Positions 1 through 5,071 of a stretch of DNA of 5,071 nt are shown piece after piece. This DNA is from Burkholderiales bacterium (GTDB lineage Bacteria > Pseudomonadota > Gammaproteobacteria > Burkholderiales > Burkholderiaceae_F), in NCBI GenBank assembly GCA_021298875.1, contig JAJTHJ010000399.1, positions 1-5,071 on the forward strand. Direction: 5' to 3'. Position 1 is the first letter of the stretch, and each line of letters opens with the position of its first letter. A model generated the notes under the pieces. It was not told where the DNA came from and made no database searches. It was given only the letters and a program-made list of their open reading frames with translations. The translations under genes and the position numbers were made by a program.

Positions 1-1326
1 AACAGCTCGCCGGGCTACTACCGCGACCTGCTCGCGCGGCTGACCAAGTTCGCCGCCGGCGGCCAACTGGGCCCCTTCAAGAACGGCTATTGGGGCAACC
101 CGGCCTTCAAGCTCCCGCCCGAGGCCAACCTGATGGCGGTGGCGCACTACCTGGAGGCGCTCGACTTCCAGCGCGAGATCGTCAAGATCCAGACGGTGTT
201 CGGCGGCAAGAACCCGCATCCGAACTGGCTGGTCGGCGGCGTGCCCTGCTCGTTGAACGTCAACGAGATCGGCGCGGTCGGTGCGATCAACATGGAGTCG
301 CTGAACCGCGTCGGCAAGATCGTGGACGACACGATCGCCTTCATCGATCAGGTCTACATCCCCGACCTGCTGGCGATCGCCTCGTTCTACAAGGATCAGC
401 TCTGGGGCGGCGGCATCTCCGGCCAGAACGTGATGACCTACGGCGAGTTCCCGGACATCGCCAACGACGACTCCAACAAGAGCCTGATGATGCCGCGCGG
501 CGCGATCCTGAACGGCAACCTGAAAGAGATCCTGCCGATCGATGCGGCCGACCCGGCCCTCATCCAGGAGTACGTCAACCACAGCTGGTACAAGTACCCG
601 GACGAGAGCAAGGGCCTGCATCCCTGGGACGGTGTGACCGACCCCAACTTCGTGCTCGGCCCGGGCAACGTCGGCACCAAGACCAACATCGAGTGGCTGG
701 GCGCCGAGGGCAAGTACTCCTGGATCAAGGCGCCGCGCTTCAAGGGGCAGCCGATGGAAGTCGGCCCGCTGGCGCGCTACATCGTGTACTACGCGATGGG
801 TATTCCCGAGTTCAAGGAGCCGGTGGACAAGGTGCTGAAGGACCTGGGCCTGCCGCTGACCGCGATCTTCTCCACGCTCGGCCGCACCGCCGCGCGCGGG
901 TTGGAGGCCTCGTGGGCCGCGCACAAGATGAAGTACTTCTTCGACAAGCTGATGGCCAATCTCAGGAACGGCAACACCTCGACCGCCAACATCGCCAACT
1001 GGAATCCGTCGACATGGCCGGCCCAGGCCAAGGGCTACGGCCTGGTCGAGGCGCCACGCGGCGCGCTCGGGCACTGGACCAGGATCCGCAACACCCGGAT
1101 CGACCTGTACCAGTGCATCGTGCCGACCACGTGGAACGGCGGGCCGCGCGATCCGAAGAACCAGATCGGCGCTTTCGAAGCCAGCCTGATGAACACCAAG
1201 GTGGCGGTGGCCGATCAGCCCGTCGAGATCCTGCGCACGCTCCACAGCTTCGACCCCTGCCTGGCCTGCGCCACGCACGTGATCTCGCCCGAGGGCGAGG
1301 AAGTCGCGCGCGTGTCGGTGCGCTAG
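1..1326 (+). CDS. hoxG: [NiFe] uptake hydrogenase large subunit, 5'-truncated by the window edge
   Basis: This is the C-terminal 441 residues of the catalytic subunit of a membrane-bound group 1 [NiFe] hydrogenase (HoxG/HupL/HyaB), which oxidises H2 at a Ni-Fe(CN)2CO centre on the periplasmic face. The frame is open from base 1 and the first ATG at 133 is internal, so the gene starts outside the window. The L2 motif DPCLACATH is at residues 418-426; Cys420 and Cys423 are the C-terminal nickel ligands. EAPRGALGH at 350-358 contains the Pro-Arg pair over the active site. From memory, E. coli Hyd-1 has R509 and D574; both match R353 and D418 with the same offset of 156, so about 156 residues, including the L1 RxCGxC motif, are missing. 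After His426 a 15-residue tail (VISPEGEEVARVSVR) should be removed by an endopeptidase of the HoxM/HupD type once nickel is inserted. The overall match to Cupriavidus HoxG suggests group 1d; oxygen tolerance depends on the small subunit, which is not in view. Confidence 0.97.
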   Translation, partial: NSSPGYYRDLLARLTKFAAGGQLGPFKNGYWGNPAFKLPPEANLMAVAHYLEALDFQREIVKIQTVFGGKNPHPNWLVGGVPCSLNVNEIGAVGAINMESLNRVGKIVDDTIAFIDQVYIPDLLAIASFYKDQLWGGGISGQNVMTYGEFPDIANDDSNKSLMMPRGAILNGNLKEILPIDAADPALIQEYVNHSWYKYPDESKGLHPWDGVTDPNFVLGPGNVGTKTNIEWLGAEGKYSWIKAPRFKGQPMEVGPLARYIVYYAMGIPEFKEPVDKVLKDLGLPLTAIFSTLGRTAARGLEASWAAHKMKYFFDKLMANLRNGNTSTANIANWNPSTWPAQAKGYGLVEAPRGALGHWTRIRNTRIDLYQCIVPTTWNGGPRDPKNQIGAFEASLMNTKVAVADQPVEILRTLHSFDPCLACATHVISPEGEEVARVSVR

Positions 1327-1332
1327 GCGCGA

Positions 1333-1339
1333 AAGGAGG
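1333..1339 (+). promoter_or_regulatory. Strong Shine-Dalgarno for hoxZ
   Basis: AAGGAGG lies 6 bases before the ATG at 1346, within the 19-bp gap after the large-subunit stop codon. It is a near-perfect ribosome binding site and fixes the hoxZ start. The short gap shows that the two genes are in one transcript. Confidence 0.85.
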
Positions 1340-1345
1340 CCCTAA

Positions 1346-2035
1346 ATGGCAGCGGTTCCGCAAGGCCATGCCCACGCGGTCTACGTTTGGGAAGCCCCCG
1401 TCCGCCTGTGGCACTGGGTGATGATGGTGGCGATGTTCGTGTTGATGGGCACGGGTTACCTGATCGGCGTTCCGCTGTTCTCGGTGATCGGCGAGGCCCA
1501 CAACCAGTACTGGTTCGGCTACGTGCGCTTTTTGCACTTCGCCGCCGGCTACGTCTTCGCCATTTTCCTCGTGCTGCGGATCTACTGGGCCTTCGTCGGC
1601 AACAAGTACTCGCGCGAAATCTTCCTCGTGCCGTTCGCGTTGTTCACGGCGAAGTTCTGGAAGGGGTTGATCGACGACATCCTGTTTTACGCCTACATCC
1701 GGCGCGAGCCCGGCAGCTACGAAGGGCACAACCCGCTGGCGGCGGTGGCGATGTTCGCGATGTACCTGCTGGGTTCGGTTTTCATGATCTTCACCGGCTT
1801 CGCGCTGTACGGCGAAGGCACCGGCGCGACCACCTGGCAGTACAAGATGTTTACCTCGTGGGTCGAGCCGATCTTCGGCAACCCGCAGAACATCCACACG
1901 TGGCATCGCTTCGGCATGTGGTACCTGATCGTGTTTTCGATGGTCCACATCTACATGGTGATGCGGCAGGACGTGTTCACCAACGAGACCATCGTCAGCA
2001 CGATGATCAACGGCTGGAGGCTGAAAAAGCCGTGA
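1346..2035 (+). CDS. hoxZ: Ni/Fe-hydrogenase b-type cytochrome subunit
   Basis: A 229-residue integral membrane di-haem cytochrome b (HoxZ/HupC/HyaC/CybH family). It anchors the hydrogenase heterodimer to the cytoplasmic membrane and passes electrons from the small-subunit FeS chain to quinone. Four hydrophobic segments are visible, at roughly 22-44, 63-83, 131-153 and 190-206. Candidate axial haem ligands are His23 (RLWHW), His64 (FLHFAAGY), His187 (TWHRFG) and His201 (MVHIYM), in the family's usual positions. The N-terminal AVYVWEAPVRLWHW and the C-terminal NIHTWHRFGMWYL blocks are typical of the family, and the length is normal. The start is set by the AAGGAGG site upstream. The gene follows the large subunit by 19 bp, the usual structural-gene order (small, large, cytochrome). 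The stop codon overlaps the possible GTG start of the next frame. Confidence 0.96.
   Translation: MAAVPQGHAHAVYVWEAPVRLWHWVMMVAMFVLMGTGYLIGVPLFSVIGEAHNQYWFGYVRFLHFAAGYVFAIFLVLRIYWAFVGNKYSREIFLVPFALFTAKFWKGLIDDILFYAYIRREPGSYEGHNPLAAVAMFAMYLLGSVFMIFTGFALYGEGTGATTWQYKMFTSWVEPIFGNPQNIHTWHRFGMWYLIVFSMVHIYMVMRQDVFTNETIVSTMINGWRLKKP
2016..2020 (+). promoter_or_regulatory. Possible Shine-Dalgarno for the XRE gene inside the hoxZ end
   Basis: GGAGG lies within the last hoxZ codons, 11 bases before the GTG at 2032. The spacing is somewhat long but workable. Together with the GTGA overlap of start and stop codons it supports translational coupling of the next gene to hoxZ. It could also be only the coding sequence for Trp-Arg. 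Confidence 0.4.
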
Positions 2036-2394
2036 ACCCGGCACTGGCCACACCGTTGGCGTTGAGGGGGGCGGCTGGGGCGCGCCGACGCGCGACCCCC
2101 GCCGCGCAGTCGCGAGGTGCGCTGCGCCTGACGGCGCGGCGCACCCCCGTGCACCCCGGCCATTTTCTCGAAAGCCGCTATCTGAAGCCGCTTTCGATCA
2201 CCCAGCAGGCACTTGCCGCCGCGCTCGGCATTTCGCGCCGGCGCGTCAACGAACTGATCCGCGGCCGCCGCGGCATCACCGCCGACACTGCGGTGCGGCT
2301 GGCGCTTTTCTTCCGCAACGACGCCGCGTTCTGGATGCAATTGCAGACCGACTGGGATTTGCATCTGGCTGCACGCCGGCTGGCCGCGGCCTGA
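2032..2394 (+). CDS. HigA-family XRE helix-turn-helix protein, orphan antitoxin-like
   Basis: A predicted DNA-binding protein of the HigA/VapI antitoxin branch of the XRE (Cro/C1) family. From the GTG at 2032 it has 120 residues. The conserved core is residues 34-118: TARRTPVHPGHFL, then the helix-turn-helix at about 57-78 (QQALAAALGISRRRVNELIRG), then the GITADTAVRLALFF block and an FWMQLQTDWDL block, all typical of HigA antidotes. The first 33 residues are Ala/Arg/Pro-rich, look unlike the family and coincide with two strong stem-loops, so the true start may be later. In-frame TTG codons at 2056 and 2062 and a CTG at 2128 are alternatives; there is no ATG. No HigB-type toxin is found on either side, so this is an orphan or a regulator taken over for another role. 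It sits where hydrogenase operons usually have the maturation protease. The family assignment is solid; the start and role are not. Confidence 0.85.
   Translation: MNPALATPLALRGAAGARRRATPAAQSRGALRLTARRTPVHPGHFLESRYLKPLSITQQALAAALGISRRRVNELIRGRRGITADTAVRLALFFRNDAAFWMQLQTDWDLHLAARRLAAA
2077..2099 (+). other. GC-rich stem-loop upstream of the HigA core
   Basis: GGGG and CGCG (2077-2084) pair with CGCG (2091-2094) and CCCC (2096-2099). This gives an 8-bp all-GC stem with one bulged A (2095) and a 6-base loop. It is the weaker of two adjacent hairpins between the hoxZ stop codon and the conserved XRE core. In DNA of this GC content a single such hairpin could arise by chance. Confidence 0.4.
2116..2145 (+). 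other. 13-bp stem-loop with tetraloop before the HigA core
   Basis: Bases 2116-2128 pair with 2133-2145 around a 4-base loop (TGAC). Twelve pairs are Watson-Crick and one is T-G (2123/2138), a wobble in RNA. It ends just before the conserved HigA core, and the in-frame CTG at 2128 lies at the loop. No T-run follows directly (the first T-rich stretch, ATTTTCTC, begins about 17 bases later), so it is not a classic intrinsic terminator. It could be an attenuator, an mRNA structure hiding a start site, or an inverted-repeat operator for the XRE protein. The structure is directly visible; its function is inferred. Confidence 0.6.
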
Positions 2395-2406
2395 TCGCGG
2401 CCGGCT
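2378..2406. terminator. Hairpin between convergent genes, possible bidirectional terminator
   Basis: An 11-bp stem (2378-2388 with 2396-2406, nine Watson-Crick and two G-T pairs) closes a 7-base loop. It spans the stop codon of the XRE gene and reaches the stop codon of the opposing wHTH gene. Its position, in the 11-bp gap between convergent genes, is where a shared terminator is expected. No clear T-tract follows on either strand, so termination strength is uncertain. Confidence 0.5.
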
Positions 2407-3488
2407 TACCCTGAGCTTTCGTCGGTCGCGCGTGCGCCGAGCGCGCGCAGCCGCTCGTCGGTGGTCAGAAAGTCGCGCGCGGTGGTCAGGTTCAGCTCCG
2501 CGAATCCGTCCGCCAGCCCCGTCGCGCTAAACAGACCGCCGTCGGTGCCGCGGCTCAGCCAGCCGCGCGCCACCATCGCGTCGACCCGTCGCCGCACCGT
2601 GGCGTCCGGTACGCCGGTGGCGGTGGCCAGCGAGTACGCGTTGCACGGCCGCAGCGGCGAGGCCGGCGGCGCGTCGCCGACCGTGTCCGCGCGCGTTGTG
2701 ACTTCGATGGTGGTCAGGTCGGCGGCCGGATCGCGCAGCAGCAGCGAAAGGTTGGACAGCGCCACCTCGCCCAGCAGCAGCGGCAGCAGCAGATCGCCGT
2801 CGAACGCCGCGCGCAGCCGCTGCAAGTGGCGGTGGTGGTAATCGGCCACCCGCAGCGCAGGTTCGAGCGGAATGTCGCCAACCGGCGCCGCCGCCGCGAT
2901 TTGCGTGGAGAACGCGGCTGTGGCGGGCGCGGCGGTCGTGCGCGCCGCGAGCGTCAGTGCCGCCCGCAGCGCGGCCGGCCCGGCCGGCGCGGCGTCGTGG
3001 GCCAGTGCCGCGCGCAGCAGGCCGGCGGTCTGCACGAAGTCGTTGTACACCCAGCGCGCGGCCGCCCGTTGGAAGACCGCAGCCAGCCGCTCGGTGGCGG
3101 CCACGTGGCCGCGGCCGGTCGGTCGCAGCCAGCCGTCGCGCTCCAGACTGCGCAAGCGCCGGCGGGCCGACTCGCGCGGCATCGCCAGTTCCGACACCAG
3201 GCGGGCGAGCGGGTAGCGGTGTTCGCGCAGCGCATCGCCGGCCGCCGCCGCGTGCCGCCACACGTCGAGCGCGACCAGCGCCCGCAAAATGTCGCTGGCG
3301 AAGAGCCGGTACCACGCGTTGAGCACGCGCAGATGGTGCCCCCACATCAGGATTGAGATCGTCGCCGCGCGGCGGTCATAGGCGGCGGGCAGCGCAGGCG
3401 CCGGCGGCGGGTGCGGCGCGCGGTCGGCGTCGGCGGCTTCGCTCGCCAGCGTAGCTTCGCGCGGCGCGGCGTGGAGCGAAGAGGGCAC
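2406..3488 (-). CDS. Uncharacterised protein with two winged-helix-like DNA-binding segments
   Basis: A 360-residue soluble protein that I cannot place in a named family; a transcription regulator is likely. Two helix-turn-helix/winged segments are visible. The first is at about 92-131, with SELAMPRESARRRLRSLE then DGWLRPTGRGHVAAT. The second is at about 283-323, with ATATGVPDATVRRRVDAMV then RGWLSRGTDGGLFSAT. They share the pattern P-x(3)-[AV]-R-R-R, GWL and a terminal AT. Each is preceded by a similar helical block (HHLRVLNAWYRLFASDIL near 51-68; YHHRHLQRLRAAFDGDLL near 217-234), which suggests an internal duplication. The first 40 residues are Ala/Pro-rich and probably disordered. The GTG start at 3488 has GGAG (bases 3496-3499 on the opposite strand read CTCC) 7 bases upstream; Met48 is a less likely alternative. 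It is 64 bp downstream of the permease gene in the same direction, and a 12-bp palindrome lies in that gap, fitting a local or self-regulator. There is no ligand-binding domain that I recognise. Confidence 0.8.
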   Translation of the reverse strand: MPSSLHAAPREATLASEAADADRAPHPPPAPALPAAYDRRAATISILMWGHHLRVLNAWYRLFASDILRALVALDVWRHAAAAGDALREHRYPLARLVSELAMPRESARRRLRSLERDGWLRPTGRGHVAATERLAAVFQRAAARWVYNDFVQTAGLLRAALAHDAAPAGPAALRAALTLAARTTAAPATAAFSTQIAAAAPVGDIPLEPALRVADYHHRHLQRLRAAFDGDLLLPLLLGEVALSNLSLLLRDPAADLTTIEVTTRADTVGDAPPASPLRPCNAYSLATATGVPDATVRRRVDAMVARGWLSRGTDGGLFSATGLADGFAELNLTTARDFLTTDERLRALGARATDESSG

Positions 3489-3510
3489 AGCAGGGCTCCG
3501 TGGGCTGATA

Positions 3511-3522
3511 ACTGCGCGCAGT
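3511..3522. promoter_or_regulatory. 12-bp perfect palindrome upstream of the wHTH gene, possible operator
   Basis: ACTGCGCGCAGT is a perfect palindrome. It is centred about 28 bases upstream of the GTG start at 3488, in the only sizeable intergenic gap of the - strand cluster. It would suit an operator for the dimeric or two-headed wHTH protein. One or two such 12-mers are expected by chance in a GC-rich window of this size, so the support comes only from its position. Confidence 0.3.
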
Positions 3523-3532
3523 CCGGCACGCC

Positions 3533-3549
3533 GCGCCGGTCGCCGGCGC
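3533..3549 (-). other. Stem-loop directly after the permease stop codon
   Basis: GCGCCGG (3533-3539) and CCGGCGC (3543-3549) form a perfect 7-bp all-GC stem with a 3-base loop. It starts 3 bases after the TGA of the permease gene (read on the - strand). No T-tract follows. It may be a weak terminator or a 3'-end stabiliser that lowers expression of the downstream wHTH gene relative to the permease. Confidence 0.4.
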
Positions 3550-3552
3550 AGG

Positions 3553-4338
3553 TCAGCCGAAATCCAGGAAGAAGTACGCCGAGGCGGCCGCTCCGGTCGC
3601 CAGCGCCGCGGCCCGCAACCATTTCGGGTCGATGCGTCCGGCGACGCGGTCGCCGAGCGCGCCGCCGATCAGTCCGCCGGCCGCCACTGCCATCGCGGCC
3701 GGCCAGACCACGTGCGTGCCGTCCCAGATCAGGTAGGCGACCGCGCCGGCCTTGGCGGAGAGCAGCAGCGCCATCCGCAGCGCGTTTTGCCGGGGCAGCG
3801 TGTCGGGCAGTACGAAGGAGAACGCGGCCATCAGCATCACCGACAGCCCGGCGCCGAAGTAGCCGCTGTACAGTGCCGCCGCCACGGATACGGCGGCCAG
3901 CGCCGGCAGCGATTCGCCGGGTGCCGCATCGTCGGCGCGCGACGAGCGGGCACGCAGCGCGGCTTTCAGGCGCGGCCCGGCCCAGAACACCGCGGTCGCG
4001 GCCAGCAGCAGCCAAGGCACCACCGACTCGAAGGCCTGCGCCCCCAGGCGCAGCAGCAGCCAAGCGCCAGCGACGCCGGCCAAGGGCGCCGCGCCGAGCG
4101 CCCACGGCAGCCGCGCCCGCTGGCCGCGCAGTCCGGCGCGCTCGGTCCAGGTGGCGGAAAACAGGCCCGGGATCGCGGCCACGCTGCCGGTCACGTTGGC
4201 GTGCAGCGCGGGCACGCCGGCGGCGAGCAGCGCGGGGAACACCAACAGACCGCCGCCGCCGGCCACCGCATTGATCGCCGCGGCCGCCGCGCCGGCGATG
4301 CCGAGCAGGGCCAGATGCAGCGCGTCGAGTTCGACCAC
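3553..4338 (-). CDS. TauE/SafE family (DUF81) membrane permease
   Basis: A 261-residue polytopic inner-membrane protein of the TauE/SafE family, a group linked to export of sulfite, sulfoacetate and other organic anions; the substrate here cannot be told. The family's two-fold repeat is visible. The first half has INAVAGGGGLLVFPALLAAG (22-41) followed by HANVTGSVAAIPG (46-58). The second half has LYSGYFGAGLSVMLMAAF (156-173) followed by QNALRMALLLSAK (184-196). About eight hydrophobic segments can be drawn (roughly 6-24, 29-45, 78-98, 105-121, 144-160, 163-178, 186-205 and 211-258 as one or two helices). A hydrophilic loop at 123-143 separates the halves. The length is normal. The start is a GTG, 13 bp after the stop codon of the lipoprotein gene, without an obvious Shine-Dalgarno, which suggests translational coupling. 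The wHTH gene follows 64 bp downstream. Confidence 0.92.
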   Translation of the reverse strand: MVELDALHLALLGIAGAAAAAINAVAGGGGLLVFPALLAAGVPALHANVTGSVAAIPGLFSATWTERAGLRGQRARLPWALGAAPLAGVAGAWLLLRLGAQAFESVVPWLLLAATAVFWAGPRLKAALRARSSRADDAAPGESLPALAAVSVAAALYSGYFGAGLSVMLMAAFSFVLPDTLPRQNALRMALLLSAKAGAVAYLIWDGTHVVWPAAMAVAAGGLIGGALGDRVAGRIDPKWLRAAALATGAAASAYFFLDFG

Positions 4339-4351
4339 GGCGCGGCGCCGG

Positions 4352-4984
4352 TCAGATCAGACCCTTGGCCGCCAGCTGCCCGACGATCAGTCGCGCGAAC
4401 TGCGCGGAGTCTTCGCGCGGATTGTTGGGCGCGAAGGTGGCGGTGGTTGCCGCCCACAGCAGTTTGTCTTCTAGCACGCTGAACAAGCGCACCTCGCCGT
4501 AGACGGTTTGCGTGGTCACCACCTGCACCGGATAGGCGCCGAGCGGATAGGGGTAGGCGTACACCGGCCCCCAGGCGGGGCCGTACCAGCCGTAGAAGCC
4601 CCAGGGTGGACCCCAGTACGCGGGTGCGGTGGGAATCACGCTCGTCTGGTTCGAGACCTGCAACACCCGCGCCGACAGCACACCGGTGGCGCCGGCGGCG
4701 CGCACCGCCTGCTCCAGTTGCGCGCGCGGTACGTCGCCCTCGTCGGGCAGGACGCGGTAGCCCGGCTGCGCATCGACGCCGCGGGCGCGCAGTGCGGCGA
4801 CCATCTCGTCTTCGAAGGTGCGGCGGATGCTCGAGTCGCGCAGCATGCCGACCACCAGGATGCGCTTGACCGCCGGGCCGGGGTCGGGCGCCTGCCATTC
4901 GTTGACGATCAAGGTCGAGGCCGCGCAGGCGGCGAGTGCGAGTGCGGCGACGGCAAGAAGCAGGCGGCGGAGCGGAGCGGTCAT
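4352..4984 (-). CDS. Uncharacterised lipoprotein with an aromatic Gly/Pro/Tyr/Trp-rich segment
   Basis: A 210-residue predicted lipoprotein of unknown function. The N-terminus (MTAPLRR, a hydrophobic stretch of 12 residues, then LAAC) is a type II signal peptide with lipidated Cys20. Ala at +2 rather than Asp favours outer-membrane sorting by the Lol rule. The mature part has a strand-helix unit, VKRILVVGML (39-48) then RRTFEDEMVAALRARGV (54-70), followed by a Trp/Tyr/Gly/Pro-rich stretch at 120-152, and a C-terminal block (VYGEVRLFSVLEDKLLWAATT, 161-181) ending in a helix. It recalls DUF4136-like or GNA1162-like lipoproteins, but I cannot assign it firmly. I chose ATG 4984 over ATG 5014: both have weak ribosome sites, the shorter form has a normal signal peptide, and a candidate -10 box overlaps the 5014 ATG. 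It is the first gene of the - strand cluster. Confidence 0.85.
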   Translation of the reverse strand: MTAPLRRLLLAVAALALAACAASTLIVNEWQAPDPGPAVKRILVVGMLRDSSIRRTFEDEMVAALRARGVDAQPGYRVLPDEGDVPRAQLEQAVRAAGATGVLSARVLQVSNQTSVIPTAPAYWGPPWGFYGWYGPAWGPVYAYPYPLGAYPVQVVTTQTVYGEVRLFSVLEDKLLWAATTATFAPNNPREDSAQFARLIVGQLAAKGLI

Positions 4985-5012
4985 GGCATCCAAAGTGCGG
5001 AACAACCTCTGC

Positions 5013-5042
5013 ATCTTGGCAGGAGCGGGGCGCTGCGGTCAA
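5013..5042 (-). promoter_or_regulatory. Candidate sigma70-like promoter for the lipoprotein-permease-wHTH cluster
   Basis: Read on the - strand, TTGACC (5037-5042, five of six matches to the -35 consensus) is followed after 18 bases by CAAGAT (5013-5018). This -10 candidate matches at only three positions, but these include the key A at position 2 and T at position 6. Transcription would start near 5005, upstream of ATG 4984 but downstream of ATG 5014, which supports the shorter lipoprotein. This was found by eye and needs experimental support. Confidence 0.35.
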
Positions 5043-5071
5043 ACAGCGCCGTCGGCGCCGACCCATTTCGG
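5015..5071. other. Upstream non-coding edge with inverted repeats
   Basis: No gene is supported in these last 57 bases. They hold a 7-bp stem-loop (5029-5035 with 5044-5050, 8-base loop) that overlaps the candidate -35 box. Next to it is a perfect 12-bp palindrome, GTCGGCGCCGAC (5051-5062). Either could be an operator or the end of a neighbouring transcript; neither has a T-tract. Chance occurrence at this GC content is quite possible. Confidence 0.35.

Noticed and set aside
1387..2031. Open + strand frame running through hoxZ into the XRE gene
   Set aside because: It is a shadow frame of hoxZ, with an Arg/Ala/Pro/His-rich composition and no family likeness. Only the part from about 2032 on, with the HigA core, is supported.
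2016..2036. Possible programmed -1 frameshift fusing HoxZ to the XRE protein (GGAGG, then G AAA AAG, with hairpins downstream)
   Set aside because: The direction is correct, but the heptamer has G instead of A at its first position, the hairpins are too far downstream (over 40 bases), and no such fusion is known in this family. Simple stop-start coupling explains the layout.
962..2053. Long - strand open frame (363 codons) opposite hoxG/hoxZ
   Set aside because: His/Arg/Gln-rich antisense shadow in GC-rich DNA; both underlying + strand genes are firmly identified.
2032..2394. A complete HigBA toxin-antitoxin module
   Set aside because: No HigB-like RNase frame is present up- or downstream; the neighbours are hoxZ and a convergent wHTH gene.
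2738..2795. Repeated CAGCAG/GGCAGCAGC units
   Set aside because: They encode the leucine runs (LLLPLLLG, LSLLLRD) on the - strand through CTG codons. This is not a repeat element or CRISPR.
3411..4482. Long + strand open frames opposite the permease and lipoprotein genes
   Set aside because: Arg/Pro/Ala-rich shadows of firmly recognised - strand genes, with no domain signal.

Overview
This is a GC-rich, tightly packed chromosomal window, most like a betaproteobacterium (Burkholderiales or Rhodocyclales type). The main reason is the large-subunit hydrogenase fragment, which closely resembles the HoxG/HupL proteins of membrane-bound uptake [NiFe] hydrogenases such as that of Cupriavidus/Ralstonia (comparison from memory). 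The assignment to a lineage is an inference. No tRNA, rRNA, CRISPR array or insertion sequence is visible.

The left part (1-2394, + strand) is the tail of a hydrogenase structural operon. It begins inside the large subunit, which carries the second nickel-binding motif and a 15-residue cleavable C-terminal tail. A strong ribosome binding site leads into the hydrogenase cytochrome b (HoxZ/HupC/HyaC), which passes electrons from H2 to the quinone pool. The next gene would usually be the maturation protease (hoxM/hupD). Here the open frame instead encodes a HigA-family XRE/helix-turn-helix protein with no HigB toxin beside it. Its possible GTG start overlaps the hoxZ stop codon. The stretch between hoxZ and the conserved HigA core contains two GC-rich stem-loops, one with a 13-bp stem, so the true start and regulation of this gene are open questions.

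The right part (2406-4984) is on the - strand and converges with the hydrogenase operon across an 11-bp gap that holds a long GC-rich hairpin. Read 5' to 3' on the - strand it contains an outer-membrane-type lipoprotein of unknown function, a TauE/SafE-family membrane permease 13 bp downstream, and, after 64 bp, a 360-residue protein with two winged-helix-like segments that looks like an internal tandem duplication. A candidate sigma70-like promoter lies just upstream of the lipoprotein. The close spacing suggests one operon. No substrate can be named for the permease, and the wHTH protein is the obvious candidate regulator.

The points most worth a second look are the XRE gene in the position of the hydrogenase protease with its structured 5' region, and the duplicated-architecture wHTH protein. 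Nothing here is proven to be a new system.
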